NCBI GenBank assembly: GCA_934613165.1
Contig: CAKTSW010000124.1
Location: 1-5,336, forward strand
Length of the DNA stretch: 5,336 bases
From: an uncultured Ellagibacter sp.
GTDB taxonomy: Bacteria > Actinomycetota > Coriobacteriia > Coriobacteriales > Eggerthellaceae
Reading direction: 5' to 3'
Under the pieces are notes generated by a model. That model did no database searches. It worked only from the letters and a program-made list of their open reading frames with translations, and was not told the DNA's origin. This document shows, in pieces, positions 1 to 5,336 of the stretch. A program made the position numbers and the translations under genes. Positions within the stretch are counted from its first letter, which is position 1, and each line of letters starts with the position of its first letter.

Positions 1-1020
1 GTCTTCTGCGATCATGACAGCCTCCGACGAGTACATGACCTTCGACATCATCGTGGTCGTCATCGCCGAGAAGAACGCGTAGAACAGAAAGTCGGTCAGG
101 AAGGCCGGGAAATCAGGCGCGGCGGCCGCAAGCGCGATGCCCGCGGGCACGAGCACCGCGAAGGTCGAGTTGATCGCGACCAGCTGCACAACCTGTGGCC
201 GTCGGCAATACTCGGTGTAGTTCGTCGCCATGTCGCGATAGTCGATGATCGCCTCGTGGAACGCCTTGAACGAGAGCACCGTCTGTTGGAACACCTTCAC
301 CACGGGTATGCCGCGGACGTATTCGGTGGCCGCGGCGCTCATGCGCATGAGGGCCGCCTGGTAAAGCTCCATGAAATGGCGACCGCCCTTCGCGTCCTCG
401 CGGCCCATCATCCACCACATCGCGGCGAAGGAGACGGCGATGGGGACGAGGCACAGAAGCCCCATCCTCCAGTCGAACAGAAACGCCACGACGAGGAAGA
501 TCGCCGGGGTGGCGAAAGAGCCGACGAAATCGGGCAGTTTATGGGAGATGAGATCCTCGGTCTGACCCGCGCACCCGTCGATCACGCGGCGCATCTCCCC
601 CGACGAGTGCGCGCTGAAATACCCTATCGGGATTCGCGCCACGTGGCGCACCATCGCCTTGCGCATGTTCGCCGCAATGCGGAAGGCCGCCAGATGCGAG
701 GCCATGAGCGCGCCGAAGTACACGACGATGCCCAGCACGGCGAACACCACGGCAAGCACGGCCCACATCGCGGCCGATGACGCCTCATCCCAGTTCGGGT
801 ACACCGAAATCAAGTCGCGAACCACGAACCACACGCATACGAGGGGCATCACGGTGAGCGCGGCATTCAGCACCGAAAGGCCGCACCCCGCCCACGCCAA
901 GACCCGCCGCTTGCCGGCGAACCCCAAAAGCTCGAGAATCGCGTTTTTCTTCTTGGCGGGGCGTTCTTTCCCCTCGCCCTTTCCCACCCCAGCCGCTGGG
1001 GCGCCGTCGTTTCGGCTCAT
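1..1020 (-). CDS. ABC transporter, fused permease/ATP-binding protein (exporter-fold, YbtP/IrtA-like), N-terminal part only
   Basis: The frame is open for 340 codons from an ATG at 1020 and runs off the left edge, so the stop and the whole ATPase domain are not in view. After a charged, Lys-rich N-terminus (residues 1-27) come hydrophobic segments at about 40-67, 84-107, 168-204 (two helices), 277-300 and 307-325. This fits the six-helix ABC type 1 membrane domain. The stretch EYVRGIPVVKVF (233-244), followed by a conserved FxAFxxAIxDY-like segment, is typical of permease-ATPase half-transporters found beside MptD-type ECF genes. A Shine-Dalgarno GGGAGGT (1031-1037) lies 10 bases before the start, and the gene begins 27 bases after the S-component stop, so it is probably co-transcribed. 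Family knowledge: these proteins normally dimerise in the membrane, often with a second half-transporter encoded next door. Inference: the partner lies just left of the window. Import or export cannot be decided from the fold. The missing ATPase half keeps the assignment at family level. Confidence 0.9.
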   Translation of the reverse strand, partial: MSRNDGAPAAGVGKGEGKERPAKKKNAILELLGFAGKRRVLAWAGCGLSVLNAALTVMPLVCVWFVVRDLISVYPNWDEASSAAMWAVLAVVFAVLGIVVYFGALMASHLAAFRIAANMRKAMVRHVARIPIGYFSAHSSGEMRRVIDGCAGQTEDLISHKLPDFVGSFATPAIFLVVAFLFDWRMGLLCLVPIAVSFAAMWWMMGREDAKGGRHFMELYQAALMRMSAAATEYVRGIPVVKVFQQTVLSFKAFHEAIIDYRDMATNYTEYCRRPQVVQLVAINSTFAVLVPAGIALAAAAPDFPAFLTDFLFYAFFSAMTTTMMSKVMYSSEAVMIAED

Positions 1021-1030
1021 CGCCCTTTTT

Positions 1031-1037
1031 ACCTCCC
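1031..1037 (-). promoter_or_regulatory. Ribosome binding site of the ABC transporter gene
   Basis: On the minus strand this reads GGGAGGT, a near-consensus Shine-Dalgarno, with a 10-base purine-rich spacer to the ATG at 1020. It supports that start and lies in the 27-base gap after the S-component stop codon (1048-1050). Confidence 0.7.
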
Positions 1038-1047
1038 GGTCGAAACC

Positions 1048-1671
1048 CTACATGCCGAGCTTGGCGAAATGCTTCGAGAACACCTTGGTCCCGACGAAGC
1101 CGCCGACGAGGCCGCCGGCGATGGTGGCGACGCCGGTAACGACGCCCATCGGGCTCAAGATCGAATTAACGAGCGTTTGACCGTATTCGAGGGTCATGCC
1201 GGCCTGGACGCACATCTCGGCGTAGGCCTCGCCCATCATGAGGATGAGCGAGATCTGCCCCAGCCAGAAGCAGAACGTGAACGCGGCGAAAGCGCAGACG
1301 AGCTTGGTCTTCGTGCGCTTTCGCGGATCGCCCGCGATAAGCTCGGCCACGATGCCGCCGACGACGATGCCGACAGGCCCGCTCCAGAACATGCCCATCA
1401 GAAGGCCGACCGCGCCCACGACGACGCCCATGATGGCGATCGCGCCGCGCTTCGGGACGCGGTAAGCCAGGTACATGAACACCGTGCCGGCGAACAAGGC
1501 CCCCACCGTATGGGTGAACCAGCAGAGGTTGGCGTTCATGCTGAAGACGATCGAGAACGCCATGAACACCAGGAACAAAAGGATGCCGAACACGGCGATG
1601 AAGACGAAGTCCTTCGGGTTCAAGCCCGCGCGCTCTTTCGCGACGGAACCGATCGTTGCTTTGTTTTCCAT
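1048..1671 (-). CDS. MptD/Trep_Strep-family putative ECF transporter S component
   Basis: This 207-residue, strongly hydrophobic protein is probably the substrate-binding (S) subunit of an energy-coupling factor importer. The cytoplasmic N-terminus carries LNPKDFVFIAVFG (17-29), resembling the 'L(N/S)xKDxIxIAIF' entry into helix 1 of the Trep_Strep/MptD family. Hydrophobic segments lie at about 21-43, 48-70, 75-95, 98-114, 123-146 and 174-195, giving the six helices expected of S components. The length is usual for the family (about 190-210). The gene starts 18 bases after the ecfA stop, with AGAAAGG (1679-1685) spaced 7 bases from the ATG, and is followed 27 bases later by the ABC gene. The ecfT-ecfA-S order implies a dedicated complex in the cytoplasmic membrane. 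The family's ligand is not settled. The neighbouring exporter-fold ABC gene and AraC regulator suggest a metal chelate or tetrapyrrole, which is inference. The segment between helices 4 and 6 (147-172, with C154) is the longest non-membrane stretch after the N-terminus. Confidence 0.85.
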   Translation of the reverse strand: MENKATIGSVAKERAGLNPKDFVFIAVFGILLFLVFMAFSIVFSMNANLCWFTHTVGALFAGTVFMYLAYRVPKRGAIAIMGVVVGAVGLLMGMFWSGPVGIVVGGIVAELIAGDPRKRTKTKLVCAFAAFTFCFWLGQISLILMMGEAYAEMCVQAGMTLEYGQTLVNSILSPMGVVTGVATIAGGLVGGFVGTKVFSKHFAKLGM

Positions 1672-1678
1672 TGTGAAA

Positions 1679-1685
1679 CCTTTCT
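1679..1685 (-). promoter_or_regulatory. Ribosome binding site of the S-component gene
   Basis: Minus strand AGAAAGG, 7 bases before the ATG at 1671, inside the 18-base gap after the ecfA stop (1690-1692). It fixes the S-component start. Confidence 0.6.
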
Positions 1686-1689
1686 CTTG

Positions 1690-3252
1690 CTACTGCATTT
1701 CCGCAAACCCGAAATTGAGCTTCAACTTCGGAAGTGTTGCCACGTTCAAGGGGAAGCGCTCGGCGATGCGCCTGCCTTCGACCAGGGCGATCTCGTCGCA
1801 TGTCGAGCAGAGGAACTCGTAATCGTGCGAGACGACGCAGATGCCGACGCCCGCATCGCGCATGCGCGCGATCTGGGCATCTATCCGACGCATGTTGCGA
1901 TAGTCCAAGCCGCTCGTGGGCTCGTCGAAAACCATGGCGCGGGCGCGAGAGAGCAAACCGGCCGCGATGGAGAGCCGCTGGCGCTCCCCGCCCGAAAGGG
2001 AGAGCGGGTGCCTGTCGGCCAGGCCCTCAAGGGCAAGCGCGGCCTTCATTTGCGCGATTCGCTCCTCGTTGCCCAGACCGTCTTCCGCGCGGCACGCGCT
2101 GGCGAGCTCGTCGTCGACCGTGCTGCTGAACAGCTGGTATCCCGGCTCTTGCATAACCAGGTACACGCGCCCCGCGCGTTTCCTTGCGCGAAGCGGCACG
2201 CCGTCGACCTCGATCGATCCCGCCTTCTCCTTGAGAAGGCCGGCCATGCAGCGGGCGAGCGTCGTTTTCCCGGCCCCGTTGCGCCCGACGATGCCGACCA
2301 CACGACCCGGGGCAAGGTCGAAGTCGAGCCCGTCCAAGACCACCGGCGCGCCGCGGTAGCCAACGCCCACGCCGTTCATGCGCACGACGGGTTCCTCGCA
2401 GGAAAGCGAGCCGGAAACAGCCGGATCGGTCGTATCGCCTGCGGGCCGCACCGCCACAGACGAGTCGATTTCCGCGAGAGAGGCGGCGCGCAGCCCCATG
2501 CCGCTTCTCGTTTCGTACGGCAGCGCGAGAAATTCCCCTGCCGCCCAGTCGCCCGCAACCGCGCCGTCGTTTAAAACCACGTAGCGGTCCGCGATGCCGT
2601 CAAGCCACCACAGACGATGCTCGGAGACAAGCACAGTCTTCCCCTGGCTCTTCAGAAGCGCAACCGTTCGCGCAAGGGACCGCATCGCGTGCACGTCGAG
2701 CGACGCGGTCGGCTCGTCGAGCACGAACACGTCGGGGTGCACCGCATAGGCCGACGCCAGGATGACCGACTGCTTCTGCCCGCCGGAAAGCGCCTCGGTG
2801 CCGCGCCCGAGCAAGCGCTCGATATCGAGCGCCGACGCCGCCTGCGCCACACGTTCGACCATCTCCTCGCGAGCGATTCCGAGATTCTCGCATCCGAAGG
2901 CGATTTCCGAGGTCACGTCGAGGTTGACGAACTGGCTGCGCGGGTTCTGGAACACCGACCCGACGTGCGCGGAAAGCTCGCCCATCGTCCACGAGGAAAC
3001 GGGCTTTCCCGCAACACGCGCCTCGCCTTGAAGATCGCCTTCGTACATAAGCGGGATAAGAGCGTTGACGAGGCGCGTGAGCGTCGTCTTGCCGCACCCC
3101 GACTGCCCGGTCACGACAACGCATTGGCCGCGGGGTATCTTCAGCGAGACGCCGCGAAGCGACGAGCGGGAAGCGCCCTTGTAACGAAACGTGCAGCCGT
3201 CGAGCTCGATGGCATAGGGCGAAGCGGGCGGCGTGGCGGCGTTTTCCCTCAT
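1690..3252 (-). CDS. ecfA: Energy-coupling factor ATPase with two fused ABC domains (EcfA1-EcfA2 fusion)
   Basis: This 520-residue cytoplasmic ATPase has two complete ABC domains in one chain, replacing the usual EcfA1/EcfA2 heterodimer. Domain 1 has Walker A GQSGCGKTT (49-57), Q-loop FQNPRSQF (101-108), signature LSGGQKQ (155-161), Walker B VFVLDEPT (175-182) and switch histidine H212. Domain 2 has Walker A GRNGAGKTT (323-331), Q-loop MQEPGYQLF (367-375), signature LSGGERQ (419-425), Walker B MVFDEPTSGLD (440-450) and H476. An acidic, low-complexity linker (about 245-288) joins them. All key residues are present, so both composite ATP sites should be active. The start is the ATG at 3252, whose A is also the last base of the ecfT stop (TGATG), so translation is probably coupled. 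A weak GGGGG (3260-3264) lies 7 bases upstream. The frame stays open 190 codons further upstream, but that part lies over ecfT and is Arg-rich non-protein-like sequence. It probably powers the EcfT/S-component importer encoded on either side. Confidence 0.95.
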   Translation of the reverse strand: MRENAATPPASPYAIELDGCTFRYKGASRSSLRGVSLKIPRGQCVVVTGQSGCGKTTLTRLVNALIPLMYEGDLQGEARVAGKPVSSWTMGELSAHVGSVFQNPRSQFVNLDVTSEIAFGCENLGIAREEMVERVAQAASALDIERLLGRGTEALSGGQKQSVILASAYAVHPDVFVLDEPTASLDVHAMRSLARTVALLKSQGKTVLVSEHRLWWLDGIADRYVVLNDGAVAGDWAAGEFLALPYETRSGMGLRAASLAEIDSSVAVRPAGDTTDPAVSGSLSCEEPVVRMNGVGVGYRGAPVVLDGLDFDLAPGRVVGIVGRNGAGKTTLARCMAGLLKEKAGSIEVDGVPLRARKRAGRVYLVMQEPGYQLFSSTVDDELASACRAEDGLGNEERIAQMKAALALEGLADRHPLSLSGGERQRLSIAAGLLSRARAMVFDEPTSGLDYRNMRRIDAQIARMRDAGVGICVVSHDYEFLCSTCDEIALVEGRRIAERFPLNVATLPKLKLNFGFAEMQ

Positions 3253-4034
3253 CAGAGCACCCCCGTTCTCAGGCAAACGGCAAACGCCAGAAGCGCCAGC
3301 GCGGCGAGGAGGCATGCGGCGTCGACCGCGCATGCCCTCAAGCGGTAATACGAGGTGCGGTGCGCGCTCGCCCCCACGCCGCGGACGACGACCGCGTTCC
3401 CCAGCTCGTCGGCGATCTGACCCAAACGCGCGATCACGGGAACGAGGAAGTGCTCGGCGGTCTGGGCGGGATGGCACACCACCGATTTCGGCGTGAGCGC
3501 GATGCCGCGCGTCTTCATCGCGTCGGCGACGGCGGAGAATTCGCGGCCCATGGTGGGAAGGAAGCGGAACGCCACGCACACGGCGACCGACGCGTTCGCG
3601 GGAACGCGCATCGCCTGCAGCGCGCAGGCGAGCTCGCCCAAACGCGTGGTCGCGATCATGTTGAAAGCGAACATGAAGGCGGGCAGAACGTGGCGGTACA
3701 TGAGAAGCGACGCCGCGAAGGGCGAAAGCAAGGTGTTCCCGCTCGCCACGAACAGCTGCGCCGCCACGGCGAACAGCGCATAGAAGGCAAGCCAGCGCGC
3801 AATCGCGGAAAAACGGCGGCAATACGCCATCACGGCGACGGTAAGCGCCAAAACGCCCATCTCGGCGAACAGGCTTTGCGTGAGCGCCATCTGCACGTTG
3901 ATCGCCGCCAGCACCGCAAGCGACACGCGCGGGTCGAGATGGCGCGGCGCGGAGTTGGCGGGGTCGGCAGGCGCCGAGGGCCGCGCCTGCGCTGCCGCGC
4001 TCAAGGGCAAAGGCGCATCCATCGAAAGAGCCAT
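3252..4034 (-). CDS. ecfT: ECF transporter transmembrane (coupling) protein EcfT
   Basis: This 260-residue membrane protein is the T component that couples ATP hydrolysis by EcfA to reorientation of the S component. Residues 1-34 are an Ala/Pro-rich, poorly conserved-looking leader. Hydrophobic segments follow at about 37-52, 55-72, 78-98, 105-130 and 232-255. Between the fourth and last lie the long amphipathic coupling helices, with the two short X-R-G motifs that mark EcfT: KTRG (174-177) and VRG (218-220). The preceding FRFLPTMGREF (156-166) is also typical. The length is normal for the family. ATG 4034 is chosen because minus-strand AAGGA (4045-4049) sits 10 bases before it; Met5 (ATG at 4022) is the only close alternative. 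It is the first gene of the minus-strand operon, overlaps ecfA by one base, and is divergent from the AraC regulator 95 bases away. Confidence 0.93.
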   Translation of the reverse strand: MALSMDAPLPLSAAAQARPSAPADPANSAPRHLDPRVSLAVLAAINVQMALTQSLFAEMGVLALTVAVMAYCRRFSAIARWLAFYALFAVAAQLFVASGNTLLSPFAASLLMYRHVLPAFMFAFNMIATTRLGELACALQAMRVPANASVAVCVAFRFLPTMGREFSAVADAMKTRGIALTPKSVVCHPAQTAEHFLVPVIARLGQIADELGNAVVVRGVGASAHRTSYYRLRACAVDAACLLAALALLAFAVCLRTGVL

Positions 4035-4044
4035 GCGGTTTTCG

Positions 4045-4049
4045 TCCTT
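4045..4049 (-). promoter_or_regulatory. Ribosome binding site of ecfT
   Basis: Minus strand AAGGA within GAAGAAGGA, 10 bases from the ATG at 4034. The alternative ATG at 4022 would be 22 bases away, so this site favours the longer protein. Confidence 0.55.
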
Positions 4050-4058
4050 CTTCCTATT

Positions 4059-4076
4059 AGTTAGTCATATGTAACT
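4059..4076. promoter_or_regulatory. Candidate operator: inverted repeat AGTTA-N8-TAACT
   Basis: AGTTA (4059-4063) and TAACT (4072-4076) form a perfect 5-base inverted repeat around GTCATATG, in the most AT-rich part of this otherwise GC-rich window. It overlaps both the possible araC -35 region and the best ecfT -10 candidate, so a bound protein would affect both divergent promoters. Short arms keep the confidence low. Confidence 0.3.
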
Positions 4077-4091
4077 TCTTCACGCTAAAAT
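4062..4091 (+). promoter_or_regulatory. Predicted promoter of the AraC-family regulator gene
   Basis: TAAAAT (4086-4091) matches five of six bases of the -10 consensus. The best upstream -35 is TAGTCA (4062-4067), four of six, with an 18-base spacer. Transcription would start near 4098, giving a leader of about 32 bases. The weak -35 would suit an activator-dependent or autoregulated promoter. Confidence 0.45.
4064..4069 (-). promoter_or_regulatory. Weak candidate -10 box for the ecfT operon
   Basis: Minus strand TATGAC (four of six consensus bases) is the best -10 candidate upstream of ecfT. No convincing -35 lies 16 to 18 bases further upstream. It overlaps the AGTTA/TAACT repeat and the possible araC -35. 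If real, the operon promoter probably needs an activator, which fits the divergent AraC-family gene. Confidence 0.2.
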
Positions 4092-4129
4092 AGGGCTCCG
4101 TAAAGCGATGCGAAAGACGAAACGGGAAG

Positions 4130-5182
4130 ATGGAAAACGACACCGAAAAGAATTCAAGTTCTACCGAAAAATCAACCGGAAGCCATGCCGCAGGACGGGA
4201 AAACCCGCTTTACGACATGTTCGTCACGCAGCTTTCGCAGCTGCACACCGTGTGCGCGAAGGAAGCGCTCGGGCGAGGATTCGGACGGGCCGACCTGGTG
4301 CGAAGCGTCGGCGAGACGTGGTTCGTCGACCCCCGGTACGGCAGGGGCTCCTATTGGTTCTACCTCATGGACAACGACACCATCGTCGTGTCGATGGACA
4401 TCACGTACGGGCGCGCCGTGGAAGCGGCCATAGAGACCGTTCCCTACCTGGGGTTCGGCCTCTACGAGCATGCGATGCCCAAGTATTGCTCGCCCGAGTG
4501 CGCCGGGTCCAACTCCAAGCTCATGGGACACGACTGGGGCGGCGGCCCTTACATAAGCTCGTTCGAGCCCGGCAAACGGCTGTCGTCGGCGTCGATCACC
4601 ATAGCCTCTAAAGCGATACGTCGCTATGCGGACGCCTTGCGCTGCGACGAGGGGAAACTGCGCCGCGCCATCGCGCGGCTCACCGCGTCGGACGGCGTGC
4701 CCGGCCTGCCCTCGGCGCTTCGAGGGCTCGACATCGCCTACCCCGCCGCATCGGTGGCCGACGCGTATTACCACGCCAAGGTGATCGAATGCTTCGCGCT
4801 GCTGGCAAGCGGCATCCCCGAGAAGGACTCGGCAGCCGACGCCGTGCGCATAAGCGACAGGGACTGCGTCGAGTGCATCTGCTCCTACATCGACGGCAAC
4901 CTATCGTCCGACCTCAGCACGAAAACGCTGTGCGACATCGCCCATGTGAGCGAAGGGAAGATGATATCGGCGTTTCGCAACGTGCAGGGGGACACCCCGC
5001 AAAGCTACATCCGCGCGCAGCGTCTGGAATACGGCCGGCGCCTTCTCCTTGATGGGGGCCGCGAGATCGGGGGAATCGCCAGAAGCGCAGGCTACCGCAA
5101 CCAAGGGGCGTTCACCGACGCGTTCAAGCGCGCCTACGGCATAACGCCGCGCGCCTATCGCAAAAGAGCGCGCATCGGGTAA
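4130..5182 (+). CDS. AraC/XylS-family transcriptional regulator, divergent from the transporter operon
   Basis: This 350-residue protein has a C-terminal AraC-type DNA-binding domain (about 246-346). Helix-turn-helix 1 is LSTKTLCDIAHVSEGKMISAF (262-282). Helix-turn-helix 2 and the family signature span 312-345 (IGGIARSAGYRNQGAFTDAFKRAYGITPRAYR). Residues 1-26 are polar, Ser/Glu-rich and probably disordered. Residues 27-240 form a putative ligand-sensing domain I cannot name. It contains H114, C120, C124 and H134 close together, and C246, C249 and C251 lie at the junction with the DNA-binding domain. The start is the first ATG after an in-frame stop (4091-4093). No GTG or TTG start precedes Met30. 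The only purine run, GGGAAG (4124-4129), abuts the ATG, so translation may be weak. The divergent layout, as in ybtA next to its siderophore genes, suggests it senses the transported compound and controls the operon, and perhaps itself. That role is inferred. Confidence 0.9.
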   Translation: MENDTEKNSSSTEKSTGSHAAGRENPLYDMFVTQLSQLHTVCAKEALGRGFGRADLVRSVGETWFVDPRYGRGSYWFYLMDNDTIVVSMDITYGRAVEAAIETVPYLGFGLYEHAMPKYCSPECAGSNSKLMGHDWGGGPYISSFEPGKRLSSASITIASKAIRRYADALRCDEGKLRRAIARLTASDGVPGLPSALRGLDIAYPAASVADAYYHAKVIECFALLASGIPEKDSAADAVRISDRDCVECICSYIDGNLSSDLSTKTLCDIAHVSEGKMISAFRNVQGDTPQSYIRAQRLEYGRRLLLDGGREIGGIARSAGYRNQGAFTDAFKRAYGITPRAYRKRARIG

Positions 5183-5235
5183 GGCGGGCGCGTCGCCGCC
5201 CTGGGGATCGCGCGCGCTTCGCCGCTCCCGAAAAC
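5183..5235. other. GC-rich non-coding stretch after the regulator
   Basis: No gene is seen here. It contains small GC-rich dyads such as GGCGG (5183-5187) with CCGCC (5196-5200), none followed by a T run, so there is no clear terminator right behind the regulator. GCTCCCG (5224-5230) is complementary to the first arm of the downstream hairpin and can form a competing 7-bp stem with 5239-5245. Confidence 0.4.
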
Positions 5236-5269
5236 AAGCGGGAGCCGACCGCATGGCCGGCTCCCGCTT
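5236..5269. terminator. Strong GC-rich hairpin, probable (bidirectional) transcription terminator
   Basis: AAGCGGGAGCCG (5236-5247) pairs perfectly over 12 bases with CGGCTCCCGCTT (5258-5269) around a 10-base loop, which can close further through CC/GG. On the plus strand only TTT then AT follows, so termination after the regulator (stop at 5182) would rely on the stem. On the minus strand the hairpin is followed by TTGTTTT (5237 down to 5231, partly within the stem), a better T tract, which would suit a gene arriving from the right edge. It may serve both directions. Confidence 0.7.
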
Positions 5270-5313
5270 TATGAAGATGGCGCGATGCCTCGCCACGCGA
5301 CCTTGTGAGTTTC

Positions 5314-5336
5314 CTACCAGGACAAAAGCTCGTAGC
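5314..5336 (-). CDS. Possible C-terminal end of a convergent gene (fragment)
   Basis: On the minus strand one frame from the right edge reads Tyr-Glu-Leu-Leu-Ser-Trp then TAG (5316-5314). The stop lies about 45 bases before the hairpin at 5236-5269, whose minus-strand side has the better T tract. This is the spacing expected of a gene end plus terminator. Only six codons are visible, so neither the gene nor its product can be confirmed. The alternative is that this edge is simply intergenic. Confidence 0.25.

Larger units (their letters stand above)
4053..4094. promoter_or_regulatory. Candidate operator: widely spaced inverted repeat CCTATT / AATAGG
   Basis: CCTATT (4053-4058) and its exact complement AATAGG (4089-4094) flank 30 bases in the centre of the divergent intergenic region. 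The outer copy overlaps the last bases of the likely araC -10 box; the inner copy sits in the ecfT leader just before its Shine-Dalgarno. Arms of six bases can arise by chance. The symmetrical placement in a short divergent promoter region makes it a plausible binding site pair for the adjacent AraC-family protein. Confidence 0.3.

Noticed and set aside
256..780. Plus-strand open frame of 174 codons opposite the ABC gene
   Set aside because: It is antisense to the ABC membrane domain, His/Arg-rich and without domain signals.
1069..2574. Long plus-strand open frame of 501 codons
   Set aside because: It lies antisense over the S-component and ecfA genes and translates to Arg/His/Asp/Ala-rich sequence with no recognisable domain. 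It is the usual antisense shadow of high-GC coding DNA.
1690..3252. Possible inactive (degenerate) ATP site in the fused EcfA
   Set aside because: Both domains keep Walker A lysine, Q-loop glutamine, LSGGQ-type signature, Walker B Asp-Glu and switch histidine, so neither site looks degenerate.
3253..3822. 190-codon upstream extension of the ecfA frame (possible N-terminal domain)
   Set aside because: It overlaps the well-supported ecfT gene in another frame, is Arg-rich and non-protein-like, and the ATG at 3252 sits at a TGATG stop-start overlap immediately before the first ABC domain.
3360..4064. Plus-strand open frame of 234 codons opposite ecfT
   Set aside because: Composition is Arg/His/Gly-rich with no motif, while the minus strand encodes EcfT with its two X-R-G motifs and membrane segments.
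4108..4611. Plus-strand frame of 167 codons overlapping the start of the AraC gene
   Set aside because: It is a +1-frame shadow of the regulator with Arg-rich sequence. The overlapping frame carries the recognised AraC domain.
4901..5296. Minus-strand frame of 131 codons across the end of the AraC gene
   Set aside because: It runs through the AraC helix-turn-helix coding region and the strong hairpin, and has no recognisable features.

Overview
The window looks like a high-GC actinobacterial chromosome. The best guess is a Coriobacteriia / Eggerthellales gut anaerobe. That rests on the strong G/C third-position bias, the fused double-ATPase EcfA and the gene set, not on any diagnostic marker, so the taxonomy is an inference.

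Layout. Positions 1 to 4034 carry one tightly packed minus-strand operon. Read in the direction of transcription it runs: EcfT transmembrane protein (4034 to 3252), fused two-domain EcfA ATPase (3252 to 1690, start overlapping the ecfT stop by one base), an MptD/Trep_Strep-family ECF substrate-binding (S) component (1671 to 1048), and a type 1 'exporter-fold' ABC half-transporter (starting at 1020 and running off the left edge). Intergenic gaps are -1, 18 and 27 bases. A 95-base AT-richer region separates this operon from a divergent plus-strand AraC/XylS-family regulator (4130 to 5182). That region holds a likely araC promoter and two small inverted repeats. Downstream of the regulator is a strong 12-bp GC-rich hairpin (5236 to 5269). 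Its T-rich side is better on the minus strand, so it may end a convergent gene whose last codons are just visible at the right edge.

How the genes may work together. EcfT, EcfA and the S component make a self-contained (group I-like) ECF importer. The S component belongs to a family whose substrate is not established. The ABC protein is of the fused permease-ATPase type. Such proteins usually work in pairs, and some (YbtPQ, IrtAB) import siderophores despite the exporter fold. A partner is expected beyond the left edge. An AraC regulator divergent from such transporters is the arrangement of substrate-sensing metallophore loci such as ybtA/ybtPQ. The most economical hypothesis is regulated uptake of a metal chelate, tetrapyrrole or similar small molecule. 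The substrate cannot be read from the sequence.
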